A DNA stretch of 9,917 nucleotides from Prevotella sp. (GTDB lineage: Bacteria; Bacteroidota; Bacteroidia; Bacteroidales; Bacteroidaceae), in the NCBI GenBank assembly GCA_024681875.1, contig JAILAA010000082.1, positions 1 through 9,917 of the forward strand, written 5' to 3'. Below are positions 1 through 5,878 of the stretch, piece after piece. A program made the position numbers and the translations under genes. The notes below the pieces were generated by a model that was not told the origin of the DNA, ran no database searches, and worked only from the letters and a program-made list of their open reading frames with translations. How positions within the stretch are numbered: the stretch's first letter is position 1; each line of letters opens with the position of its first letter.

Positions 1-2
1 CC

Positions 3-332
3 TACGAGGTACAGCGTCTCTTCTCCGTCAACAGTGGCGACAAGTGGATATGCACACAGCTTTCCAGTTTTTCTGAAGCCGCCGACAATCTGCGCCACCG
101 CGTCGGTGCCAGTCTCGTGGCCAACACGACAACGGGCAAGCTCTACCTGAAGTTGGTCAACGCACTGCCCGTCACCTTACAACTCAACCTCGAAGGACTC
201 GACCTACCTGCCACGGTGGAGTGTGAACAATTGAGCGGCAATGTAGAGGATCAGCATGCCAAGGCTGTCCGCATTACCACCGACAAGCCTCTTACGCTAC
301 CACCTTATACGCTACGCGTCATCGTACTGTAA
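3..332 (+). CDS. GH51-type alpha-L-arabinofuranosidase, C-terminal part
   Basis: Only the last 109 codons are in the window; the reading frame is open to the left edge, so the start and the catalytic domain lie outside. The visible part begins YEVQRLFSVNSGDKW, which resembles the end of the GH51 catalytic barrel (typical form YYVQ.LFS.N.G). It continues as a beta-sandwich with LYLKLVNALPVTLQLNLEGL and ends TLPPYTLRVIVL, matching the C-terminal jelly-roll domain of that family, where a VKLVN strand and a final P-x-S/T-x-x-V-L strand are usual. GH51 enzymes release terminal arabinofuranose from arabinan or arabinoxylan. The gene converges on susD with only 24 bp between the stop codons. No catalytic glutamate can be checked here, so the family call is by C-terminal resemblance; another glycoside hydrolase with a similar C-terminal domain is possible. 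Confidence 0.68.
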   Translation, partial: YEVQRLFSVNSGDKWICTQLSSFSEAADNLRHRVGASLVANTTTGKLYLKLVNALPVTLQLNLEGLDLPATVECEQLSGNVEDQHAKAVRITTDKPLTLPPYTLRVIVL

Positions 333-356
333 TCCTTGAAAAGCCTCAGTCAGCAA

Positions 357-1991
357 TCAATAGCCGGGGTTTTGTATCAGGTTGTGGTTCAGTGCCATCA
401 CGTCGGCAGGAATGGGATAGAGCTGTGTATGGCCGTCGCGCTCGTCAATCTTGGACAGATAGGCATTGCCCTCGAACACGCTCTCATACTGTCCGAAACG
501 AATGAGGTCCTGCCTACGCCATCCCTCCCAGCATAGCTCCAGAAGGCGCTCGTCAAGCAGATTCTGCAAGGTAAGCGGACGCAGCGGCATATCCACTCGC
601 TCACGAATTCTGTCGAAGTCCTGCTGCGCCGTCGTGCCATCCCCTGCCCTCTTATAGTCAGGGCCACCCAGCCGCAGCTTGGCCTCGGCCCGCATCAGCA
701 GGACGTCGGCAAAGCGGAAGAGCACAATGTCGTTGTCCATCAGCTTACCGTCCTTCGTGGCGTTCTTGTCCACCTCATATTTCTTCATACGCGCACCAGC
801 CGTCTCCACGTAAGGGCTGCCGCTGACGTCTATCGCCACCTCCCACGGGTAGTATTTCAGAATGTCTCCCTTACGGTCGTACACTTGATTCAAGTTGAGG
901 TCGAACACCTCGTCAGCCCAGTAATTGTATAAGAAGCGGATGTCTTCCTCGTCAGTACCGTATCTGAAAATCTCCAGCACACGCTTCGTGGCACAGGTGC
1001 CGTTTTCGCCGGTAAAGCCATAGGCGGCGGCGTGTCGGTAGTGATACGAGCGGTAAAGATTCTGCTGCTGGCTGGTGTAGAGGTCTTTGTCGATGGGGAT
1101 AATCCAGATGTTTTCCATCGAGTTCTCATTACGCACGTAGAAATTGCTGGGATAGTAGCTTTCCAATTGGTAGCCCATACTCTCAAATTCGTCGCAATAG
1201 TCGATGACTTTCTCCCATTGCGGCGTTCCGCTGTAGACCTCAGCGTTGAGCATCAGCTTGGCCAGTGCGAAGGTGGCAACAGGATAGGTCACCCTGCCGT
1301 AGTAGTCGCCCTGATGGTTGCTGAATGCAATCGCCAGGTATTCCCTTACCGTTTCCAGCTCACTGACGGCAAAGTCAAACACCTCTTTCCTGGTTGACTG
1401 CCTGACTTCCTGCATCGACACGTCGGTTGTGGTCACTAAGGGTACATCGCCGAAGAGGTCGAGCAGATACCAGTAGTAGATGGCACGCAAGGCCCGCACC
1501 TCAGCAGTGTATTCCTTAAACTGGCTGTCCTCCAGCAGCGCCTTGTGCGTCTCCAGCTGTTTCAGCGAGTTATTGCACAGGGTGATGACCTTATACAGAT
1601 AGAGCCATGCATTCTTCGGCAGATCATGTCCCGCCGTCCACGAGTGACGGTACATATCCTGCCACAGGCCTCCGTCATACCAGTCGCCACCACGTGTTGG
1701 CAGCATGGCCTCGTCCGAGCCGAATGTCTGCAGGTCATAGACGCCGCGACAGGTGCCCTGCAGGCCCTGTCCGTCTTCCGAGCCGCCTATGTAGGAATAG
1801 AGCGTGGCCACGGTGTTACGATAGAGGGCTGCGCCGTCAGTGTAGGCTTCTTCTTCTGGAATCTGGTCGCGTGGATCCTCGTCCAGGCTACAGGAAATGA
1901 TGAAAGGTAAAAAAGTAAAAAGGGGAAAAAGTAAAACACTTTTCGCCATCAATCTTTGTACCTCTCGTAGCTTATGATTCATATTCTTCAT
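357..1991 (-). CDS. susD: SusD/RagB-family surface glycan-binding lipoprotein
   Basis: A SusD homologue: an outer-membrane lipoprotein that caps its SusC partner and binds glycan at the cell surface. The N-terminus has a hydrophobic stretch (LLFPLFTFLPFIIS) and a lipobox Cys at residue 34. The acidic residues after the Cys (SLDEDP) are like the surface-export signals of Bacteroidota lipoproteins. Family hallmarks are EVRALRAIYYWYLLDLFGDV (about residues 164-183), the helical segment DIVLFRFADVLLMRAEAKL, LLELCWEGWRRQDLIRFG, and the ending LYPIPADVMALNHNLIQNPG. Length, 544 residues, is normal. The start is uncertain: the ATG at 1991 leaves a long 18-residue n-region, while the ATG at 1949 (codon 15) gives a more usual lipoprotein signal and has GAGAGG 11 nt upstream. 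It lies 30 bp after susC and is surely co-transcribed. The glycan bound cannot be read from the sequence. Confidence 0.95.
   Translation of the reverse strand: MKNMNHKLREVQRLMAKSVLLFPLFTFLPFIISCSLDEDPRDQIPEEEAYTDGAALYRNTVATLYSYIGGSEDGQGLQGTCRGVYDLQTFGSDEAMLPTRGGDWYDGGLWQDMYRHSWTAGHDLPKNAWLYLYKVITLCNNSLKQLETHKALLEDSQFKEYTAEVRALRAIYYWYLLDLFGDVPLVTTTDVSMQEVRQSTRKEVFDFAVSELETVREYLAIAFSNHQGDYYGRVTYPVATFALAKLMLNAEVYSGTPQWEKVIDYCDEFESMGYQLESYYPSNFYVRNENSMENIWIIPIDKDLYTSQQQNLYRSYHYRHAAAYGFTGENGTCATKRVLEIFRYGTDEEDIRFLYNYWADEVFDLNLNQVYDRKGDILKYYPWEVAIDVSGSPYVETAGARMKKYEVDKNATKDGKLMDNDIVLFRFADVLLMRAEAKLRLGGPDYKRAGDGTTAQQDFDRIRERVDMPLRPLTLQNLLDERLLELCWEGWRRQDLIRFGQYESVFEGNAYLSKIDERDGHTQLYPIPADVMALNHNLIQNPGY
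1893..1937. repeat. Purine-rich low-complexity tract in the susD signal-peptide codons
   Basis: The plus strand reads as imperfect units of the type ATGAAAGGTAAAAAAGTAAA followed by GGGGAAAAAGTAAAAC. Read on the coding (minus) strand it gives the hydrophobic core FPLFTFLPFIIS of the SusD lipoprotein signal. Similar AAAAATTGAAAAGGTAAAAG sequence forms the susC-susD spacer (1992-2021), and a related tract encodes the signal peptide at 7364-7395. Confidence 0.6.
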
Positions 1992-2021
1992 TCTTTTACC
2001 TTTTCAATTTTTCATCTTTTC

Positions 2022-4721
2022 TTAGAATTGTATGCTCAGTCCCATGGTGTAGCTGCGGTATACAGGCATGGAGCGCTTGTCGTCGACACCGAGCGACGAA
2101 CTGATGACGCTGGAGTTAATCATCGGCGTGAGGCCGCTATAGCCGGTGATGGTGGCAAGATTGTTGACAGAAGCCGAGAGACGCAGGCCCTGGATGTACT
2201 TCGAGCTGACGGGCACCGTCCAGCCCACGGTCACGTAGTCGATATTCACGTAGTCGCCGTTCTCCAGCCAGTAGTCGCTGATGGTCTGGTCGTGGATATT
2301 CTGCTCAGGTGCTCCCTCCATCACATTGTAGTTGGGCATCGAGAGCATGTTCATATAGGCCAGCGCCGTGCCGTTGTAAATCTTATGGCCGAAGGCACCG
2401 TTCATCTGCATGGTCACGTCCCACTGGCGATAGCGGAAGGCGATGTTCGAGCCCATCATGGCCTTGGGCGTGGCCTGTCCGCAGATGTATTTCTCCTCAG
2501 TGACATCGTACTGGCGAATGCCGTTGGCCACCGTCTTCAGTCCGTTGCAATGGGGCAGGTAGAATACGCCCAAGGGTTGGCCCACTATCTGCATCACCAC
2601 GTCGCTGGCACCATGGAATCCGGCTCCCCACAGCGAGGCGATGCCCTTCATCTCGGGTGCCGTCAGATACTGGCCGTTGTAGTCGCCGTTGAGCGAGAGA
2701 AGCTTGTTGCGCTCGAAGCTCCAGTTCATGTTCACGGTCAGCTCCATATCCTTCGTACGCAAGGGGGTAATGCCGAAGCCTATCTCCAGACCGCTGTTCT
2801 TCATCGAGCCCAGATTGGCCAACAGCTTGTCGAAGGTGAAGGGCGGCACGGGCACATCATAGACGTAGAGCATGTCGGTGGTCTTCGAGCGGTAGTAGTC
2901 GAAGGTCAGGGCGATGCGCCTGTCCCACATCAGCAGGTCGAGACCTACGTTGAACGTCTTCTTCACCTCCCATTTCAGGTCGGGGTTAGCGTTGCGGATA
3001 ATGCCGAGGGTGGTGGCGGGCGTTCCTCCCACGGGCACCAGACCGTTGGGCTGAATCAGCTGCATGGAGTTATACGAGTCGATGCCGCCGAGATTACCCG
3101 AGAGACCGTAGCCGATACGCATCTTGGCCTTGTTGATAAACGCCTCTCTCTCACCTCTCACCTCTCTCCTCTCACCACTATCAAAGATCACCCATGCCCC
3201 GCTGACCGAGGGGAAAAGGCCCCAGCGATGGTTTTTGCCCACCTTCGACGAGCCGTCGGCACGCACATTCATCGTCAGCGTATATTTGTCCATCAGCGTA
3301 TATTGGGCGTGCAGCAGAAACGACTCCATGTGCGAGTCAGTGTAGTACGAGTCGGTTCCGTCCCAGGGTCGTGCTGCGCCAGCCGTCAGCTCCCTATAGC
3401 CGTAGGCATCGGTGTTGAAATTGGTGACGGTAGTGTAGAAGCCCGTCCCCTGCTGGCTCTCCGCCTCGGCCAATGCCATCAGGTTGAGCGTCGTGGGCAG
3501 CGAGTTGAAGATGGGGAAATGCAGGGTATAGTCGAGCGAGATATTGCCCAGCAGCTCTTCGGCCTTGTCGTTGCCGCGCCGCGCCTCGCCGTGGCTCCAC
3601 ACGAAGGTGGGGTAATAGTGGCTGTTGCTGACGGTGTTGTAGCTGTACGATCCGAAGGCCCTCAGCTGCAGGTTGTTGGCCAGATGGGCCACGGCATTCA
3701 GGTGGACGTTGAAGTGGGCGTTGTCCTCGTCCTGCTTCATACACAGCAGCGAGTTGGGGTTGTTGATCCACAGGGCCTCGGTCACCTGGTTAAAGCTGCC
3801 GTCGCTGTTGGCACCGTCGGGGAACGTGGGGTTGAAGGTCTGTGCCGAGTAGAGCAGCTTCTGCTGGAAGGGCAGGTGGTTGTATTTCTGCAGCGAGCCG
3901 AAGATGCCGAGGTCCACCTCAATCAAGTTGTCGAAGGCTTTCTGCGCAATGTCAAGCTTGGCAATATAGGTGCGGTAGTTGTTGGTGCGTATCACGGTGT
4001 TGTGCTCCATCATGCCTGCCGAGGCACGGTAGTTGGCCGCGGCCGATCCGCCGCCGAAGGCAATGTGGTGATTCTGCACGAAGCCCTTACGCTCGATGCT
4101 CTTGCCAAAGTCGGTGTCGGCACCCATGTCTATATAGGGCAGGCTCAGCGACTGGGCTGCCTGGCGAAACTGATTCGCGTTCAGCATCTCCACACGCTTA
4201 TAGACGCTCTCGAAGCCCACCGTCCCGTCGTATGAGATATGAAACTGCTGGCTGCGTCCTTTCTTCGTGGCCACCTCTATGACGCCCGCAGCACCGCGGC
4301 TGCCATACTGGGCCGTCTCAGAGGCATCTTTCAGGATGGTGAAGCTCTCGATGTCGGCAGGATAGATGGTGGAGAGGGTGGCCAGGTCGGCTGTCACGCC
4401 GTCGATAATCACCAGCGGGTCGTTGCCACCCGTGAGCGACGTGGTGCCTCTCACACGGACGGCTGACACCATCGCCTCCTGATTGCCGCCCGTCATCACC
4501 TGCACACCGGCCGACTGGCCGCTCAGCACGTCGAGCGACGAGGTGATCAGACCTTTGTTCATACGCTCCTCCGTCACCTTGTCAACGGCACCGGCCAGCG
4601 CATTCTCACTGCCGCTCGAATATCCCACTCGCAGCGATGTGCGCAACGTGTCATTATATTCCTGAGCCATCGTCCCTGCTGCCGGCAAGGCCAGCACAAG
4701 GGCCATCAAACATCGTTTCAT
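2022..4721 (-). CDS. susC: SusC/RagA-family TonB-dependent outer-membrane transporter
   Basis: An outer-membrane beta-barrel that imports oligosaccharides together with SusD, powered by TonB-ExbBD. Residues 1-20 are a Sec signal peptide (cleavage near GTMAQ/EYND). The plug domain spans about residues 40-155, with the hallmarks VRVRGTTSLTGGNDPLVIID and FTILKDASETAQYGSRGAAG. The rest is barrel, ending SYTMGLSIQF with a terminal Phe as outer-membrane proteins have. At 899 residues it is shorter than typical SusC (about 1000-1100), because the N-terminal carboxypeptidase-like domain is absent: the plug follows the signal peptide after about 20 residues. An arginine/glutamate-rich insertion (SGERREVRGERE, about residues 515-526) lies where other SusC proteins have a short turn. 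It is encoded by a CTCTCACC-type repeat. A promoter box lies 25 bp upstream, and susD follows in the same operon. Confidence 0.96.
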   Translation of the reverse strand: MKRCLMALVLALPAAGTMAQEYNDTLRTSLRVGYSSGSENALAGAVDKVTEERMNKGLITSSLDVLSGQSAGVQVMTGGNQEAMVSAVRVRGTTSLTGGNDPLVIIDGVTADLATLSTIYPADIESFTILKDASETAQYGSRGAAGVIEVATKKGRSQQFHISYDGTVGFESVYKRVEMLNANQFRQAAQSLSLPYIDMGADTDFGKSIERKGFVQNHHIAFGGGSAAANYRASAGMMEHNTVIRTNNYRTYIAKLDIAQKAFDNLIEVDLGIFGSLQKYNHLPFQQKLLYSAQTFNPTFPDGANSDGSFNQVTEALWINNPNSLLCMKQDEDNAHFNVHLNAVAHLANNLQLRAFGSYSYNTVSNSHYYPTFVWSHGEARRGNDKAEELLGNISLDYTLHFPIFNSLPTTLNLMALAEAESQQGTGFYTTVTNFNTDAYGYRELTAGAARPWDGTDSYYTDSHMESFLLHAQYTLMDKYTLTMNVRADGSSKVGKNHRWGLFPSVSGAWVIFDSGERREVRGEREAFINKAKMRIGYGLSGNLGGIDSYNSMQLIQPNGLVPVGGTPATTLGIIRNANPDLKWEVKKTFNVGLDLLMWDRRIALTFDYYRSKTTDMLYVYDVPVPPFTFDKLLANLGSMKNSGLEIGFGITPLRTKDMELTVNMNWSFERNKLLSLNGDYNGQYLTAPEMKGIASLWGAGFHGASDVVMQIVGQPLGVFYLPHCNGLKTVANGIRQYDVTEEKYICGQATPKAMMGSNIAFRYRQWDVTMQMNGAFGHKIYNGTALAYMNMLSMPNYNVMEGAPEQNIHDQTISDYWLENGDYVNIDYVTVGWTVPVSSKYIQGLRLSASVNNLATITGYSGLTPMINSSVISSSLGVDDKRSMPVYRSYTMGLSIQF
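3141..3177. repeat. CTCTCACC-type low-complexity repeat inside susC
   Basis: The plus strand is a run of CTCTCACCTCTCACCTCTCT-type units. Read in the susC frame it gives the charged insert GERREVRGERE. The insert is in frame and leaves the flanking barrel motifs intact (GAWVIF before, FINKAKMRIGYGLSGN after). The same repeat occurs in the phosphatase-fold gene at 6332-6357, in the other orientation relative to its gene. Confidence 0.7.
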
Positions 4722-4746
4722 GCTTGCCTACTTTTAGTTTTCTTTG

Positions 4747-4754
4747 CAAAGATA
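4747..4754 (-). promoter_or_regulatory. Promoter -7 box for susCD
   Basis: The minus strand reads TATCTTTG, a full match to the Bacteroidota -7 consensus TAnnTTTG, 25 bp upstream of the susC ATG. Transcription would start near 4740, giving a leader of about 20 nt. No TTTG -33 box is found at 19 bp spacing, which may mean dependence on an activator. Confidence 0.6.
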
Positions 4755-4829
4755 GCCCAATTTTTTAAAATAATAATACGACCATTTGTTTTTTTTCATG
4801 GAAAAAGCGCTGAAACAGAAACTTTTCGC

Positions 4830-4837
4830 TATCTTTG
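4830..4837 (+). promoter_or_regulatory. Plus-strand promoter -7 box, divergent from susC
   Basis: TATCTTTG on the plus strand, a full TAnnTTTG match, 75 bp from the susC promoter box and pointing the other way. The next plausible coding start on this strand is the antitoxin ATG at 5221, so a transcript would have a leader of nearly 380 nt or be a non-coding RNA. No -33 TTTG is seen at the normal spacing, so the call is tentative. Confidence 0.4.
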
Positions 4838-4924
4838 TCCTGATACGAACATAAAACAAACGACCCGAGGATAATTCAACTTCCCTGTAATCCTTTAAGA
4901 ATAAGTTGGTACGATTCGAAGAAA

Positions 4925-4990
4925 GTCTAAACCACGAAACGGTCTATATAAAACGCTTCAAAGTCTATATAAACCACGTCGTGGTCTAAT
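4925..4990. repeat. Phased GTCTA direct repeats with a CCACG/CGTGG inverted repeat
   Basis: Four GTCTA units start at 4925, 4942, 4963 and 4984 (spacings 17, 21, 21 bp). The fullest copy is GTCTATATAAACCACG at 4963-4978; copy 1 lacks the TATA part, copy 2 lacks the CCA, and copy 4 is GTCTAAT only. Between copies 3 and 4, ACCACG-T-CGTGGT forms an inverted repeat (4973-4985). The 21-bp spacing is two helical turns, as expected for binding sites on one DNA face. They lie about 200-270 bp upstream of susC. The regulator is unknown. Confidence 0.55.
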
Positions 4991-5020
4991 CTTTCGGCTG
5001 AAACAAGCTGCCAATCTCTA

Positions 5021-5077
5021 CCCCTTTATTCATCTTTATTTTCTTTTATTCTTCTTTATTCTCTTTTATTCTTTTCC
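5021..5077. repeat. CTTTATT-type pyrimidine-rich tandem tract
   Basis: About 57 bp of imperfect units CTTTATT, CTTTTATT and CTTCTTTATT with no G on the plus strand. On the minus strand it is GAATAAAAGAGAATAAAGAA-like and lies just downstream of the minus promoter box at 5083-5090, so it would be the first part of that transcript. It resembles the other low-complexity tracts in this window but is not coding. Confidence 0.65.
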
Positions 5078-5082
5078 GTTTG

Positions 5083-5090
5083 CAAAGGTA
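5083..5090 (-). promoter_or_regulatory. Minus-strand promoter -7 box next to the palindrome
   Basis: The minus strand reads TACCTTTG, a full TAnnTTTG match, with the 55-bp palindrome filling its upstream region. At 20 bp spacing the -33 position reads TCTG, one base off TTTG. It would direct transcription leftwards through the GAATAAA-type tract towards susC, so it could be a second, distal susCD promoter with a leader of about 350 nt. Confidence 0.4.
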
Positions 5091-5093
5091 CGA

Positions 5094-5148
5094 AAATTTC
5101 TCATGCTCGGCAGAAAAAAAGTTTTTTTCTGCCGAGCATGAGAAATTT
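5094..5148. repeat. Perfect 55-bp palindrome (27-bp arms, 1-nt centre)
   Basis: Positions 5094-5120 are the exact reverse complement of 5122-5148, around a single G at 5121. The left arm begins AAATTTCTCATGCTCGGCAG and ends in seven A; the right arm begins with seven T. No base pair is mismatched. With no loop it is more like a cruciform or dimer-binding site than a normal terminator, though RNA from either strand would form a very strong hairpin. It sits 72 bp upstream of the antitoxin ATG and directly behind the minus promoter box at 5083-5090. Confidence 0.9.
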
Positions 5149-5220
5149 GTTCAATAAGTGAGCGAAAAGCCCTTTCTTATGACAAGTGCCTGTCCCTAGT
5201 GTCAGGAGATTCTTCGCAAT

Positions 5221-5433
5221 ATGAGTATCATCGCCGAAGATGAAAACCTGCTGAAACGGGTCGCCAAATATTTACGCAAACTCGTTTCTGAAAAAGAAGC
5301 AGATCCGACTCTTCTCACTAAAGAGGAGTTCTTTGCCCGTGTAGATGAGGCAAGAGAACAAATCAAGCGTGGTGAAGGTGTTGAGATGTTGCCTGATGAG
5401 TCGTTGGATGAATTTCTGCAAAGAGTGGGCTGA
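5221..5433 (+). CDS. Small antitoxin of a type II toxin-antitoxin pair
   Basis: 70 residues, highly charged and helical, without a signal peptide. The C-terminal half, LTKEEFFARVDEAREQIKRG followed by VEMLPDESLDEFLQRVG, is like the Bacteroidota antitoxins found with RelE/YoeB-type toxins (pattern EEF...I..A..QI..GE......ED...FL). Such antitoxins bind and block the partner mRNA interferase and repress their own operon. The stop overlaps the next start by one base (TGATG at 5431-5435), the usual coupling for such pairs. An in-frame TAG at 5197-5199 limits the start to the ATG at 5221 or a weak codon just before it. GGAG lies 12 nt upstream, too far for a strong site. The N-terminal half is not a DNA-binding fold I recognise. 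The partner toxin is truncated, so this may be an orphan antitoxin. Confidence 0.65.
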   Translation: MSIIAEDENLLKRVAKYLRKLVSEKEADPTLLTKEEFFARVDEAREQIKRGEGVEMLPDESLDEFLQRVG

Positions 5434-5525
5434 TGTATAAGATAATCTATTCTCCAAAGGCTATTGAAGACCTTCAGAAACTGAAACGTTCTGAGCCTGC
5501 CGCCTACAAGAAAGCCGATAAGTGA
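5433..5525 (+). pseudogene. Truncated RelE/YoeB-type toxin
   Basis: A 30-codon frame starts on the overlapping ATG of the antitoxin stop and begins MYKIIYSPKAIEDLQKLKRS, then EPAAYKKADK. This is the typical N-terminus of RelE/ParE/YoeB-superfamily toxins from Bacteroidota. Two consecutive stops (TGA TAA) end it at 5523-5528. Intact relatives run to about 85-95 residues and carry the ribosome-binding and catalytic residues (the Glu, Arg, and His-Tyr of YoeB) in the missing part. None of the following three frames encodes a recognisable continuation such as RRI..KHRLVY, so this is a real 3' loss and not a single frameshift. It should be inactive as an RNase. Confidence 0.65.
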
Positions 5526-5608
5526 TAACACCAAATCATAGCGCTAGCAAGAGGTAATGTAGACCTCACATCATACTGTATGATGTCACTCACCCGTCCC
5601 TGTGGCAT
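5504..5608 (-). CDS. Possible 34-residue peptide, antisense to the toxin remnant
   Basis: A short frame begins ATG at 5608 with MPQGRVSDIIQYDVRS and ends ASAMIWCYHLSAFL at a TAG inside the toxin remnant. It is the first ATG frame downstream of the strong minus promoter at 5675-5705, after a leader of about 60 nt. The frame carries the DNA palindromes at 5551-5586, so its codons may simply reflect a structured RNA or repeat. I recognise no protein family and there is no homology evidence; treat as a candidate only. Confidence 0.2.
   Translation of the reverse strand: MPQGRVSDIIQYDVRSTLPLASAMIWCYHLSAFL
5551..5586. repeat. Two adjacent inverted repeats
   Basis: GAGGT (5551-5555) pairs with ACCTC (5563-5567) across a 7-nt loop. 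Next to it, ACATCATAC (5568-5576) pairs with GTATGATGT (5578-5586) around a single base. The two hairpins abut exactly. Neither is followed by a T run on either strand, so they are not ordinary terminators; an RNA structure or a dimeric protein site is more likely. Confidence 0.6.
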
Positions 5609-5674
5609 TTTTTTGTGTGTGATGATTTCGTTTACTTTCAAATATCTAATGGACACGATTCTAAAAAATCGCTA

Positions 5675-5705
5675 CAAAGGTACTTTATTTATATGAATAA
5701 TCAAA
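5675..5705 (-). promoter_or_regulatory. Canonical Bacteroidota promoter, minus strand
   Basis: TTTG (complement of 5702-5705), exactly 19 bp, then TACCTTTG (complement of 5675-5682). Both boxes match the Bacteroidota sigma-ABfr consensus, making this the best promoter in the window. Transcription would start near 5668 and run left across the hairpins and the toxin remnant. It lies about 40 bp past the terminator of the gene cluster to its right, so it opens a separate transcription unit. Confidence 0.65.
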
Positions 5706-5745
5706 AAGATGCGACGCCTTTTTCCTGATAATTGTATATTCGTTC

Positions 5746-5793
5746 AAAAAATGTGCGGCGGCCTTTGTTTTTTCAGACGGCAGCCGCCGCACA
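5746..5793 (-). terminator. Rho-independent terminator of the minus-strand cluster
   Basis: On the minus strand an 11-bp perfect stem TGTGCGGCGGC/GCCGCCGCACA (complement of 5783-5793 and 5752-5762) encloses a 20-nt loop and is followed at once by TTTTTT (complement of 5746-5751). It lies about 85 bp downstream of the TRL-like gene and ends transcription of that gene and probably of the operon upstream. Confidence 0.88.
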
Positions 5794-5878
5794 GTATGCT
5801 CAAGTATGAATGGCATTATTCGCCGTCATTGTTTCGAGAGAGTGAGCCTGCGTTACTTTGCAGGCCCGTAGTTGTCCA

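Larger units (their letters stand above)
4755..5220. other. Structured intergenic region without a convincing gene
   Basis: 466 bp between susC and the antitoxin gene. It contains a divergent promoter box (4830-4837), GTCTA repeats (4925-4990), a pyrimidine-rich tract (5021-5077), a minus-strand promoter box (5083-5090) and a 55-bp palindrome (5094-5148). No reading frame of convincing length or character is present on either strand. It probably holds regulatory sites for susCD and perhaps an untranslated RNA. Confidence 0.7.
5526..5745. other. Intergenic region after the broken toxin
   Basis: Apart from the short antisense frame, the hairpins (5551-5586) and the minus promoter (5675-5705), I see no gene here. 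The stretch directly after toxin codon 30 does not resemble toxin coding sequence. It may be an inserted or recombined segment, but no terminal inverted repeats or target duplications are evident. Confidence 0.5.

Noticed and set aside
1032..1910. Plus-strand frames of about 120 codons opposite susD
   Set aside because: They overlap susD completely and have no recognisable features; susD is well supported.
1974..4235. A 753-codon plus-strand open frame opposite susC
   Set aside because: It is the antisense shadow of susC. It is rich in His, Val and Arg, has no domain, and susC on the other strand has clear family motifs.
4798..4854. An 18-codon plus-strand frame (MEKALKQKLFAIFVLIRT)
   Set aside because: It overlaps the promoter box at 4830-4837, so it could not be translated from that promoter; no family match.
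4925..4990. CRISPR array
   Set aside because: The units are short, of uneven spacing and lack uniform spacers; no cas gene is present.
5526..5745. Insertion sequence in the toxin gene
   Set aside because: No transposase fragment, terminal inverted repeats or target duplication could be found, so only a segment of unknown origin is claimed.
5846..5865. Inverted repeat GCCTGC/GCAGGC just after the TRL-like gene
   Set aside because: Only 6 bp and with no T run on the minus strand; the terminator at 5746-5793 is far better.
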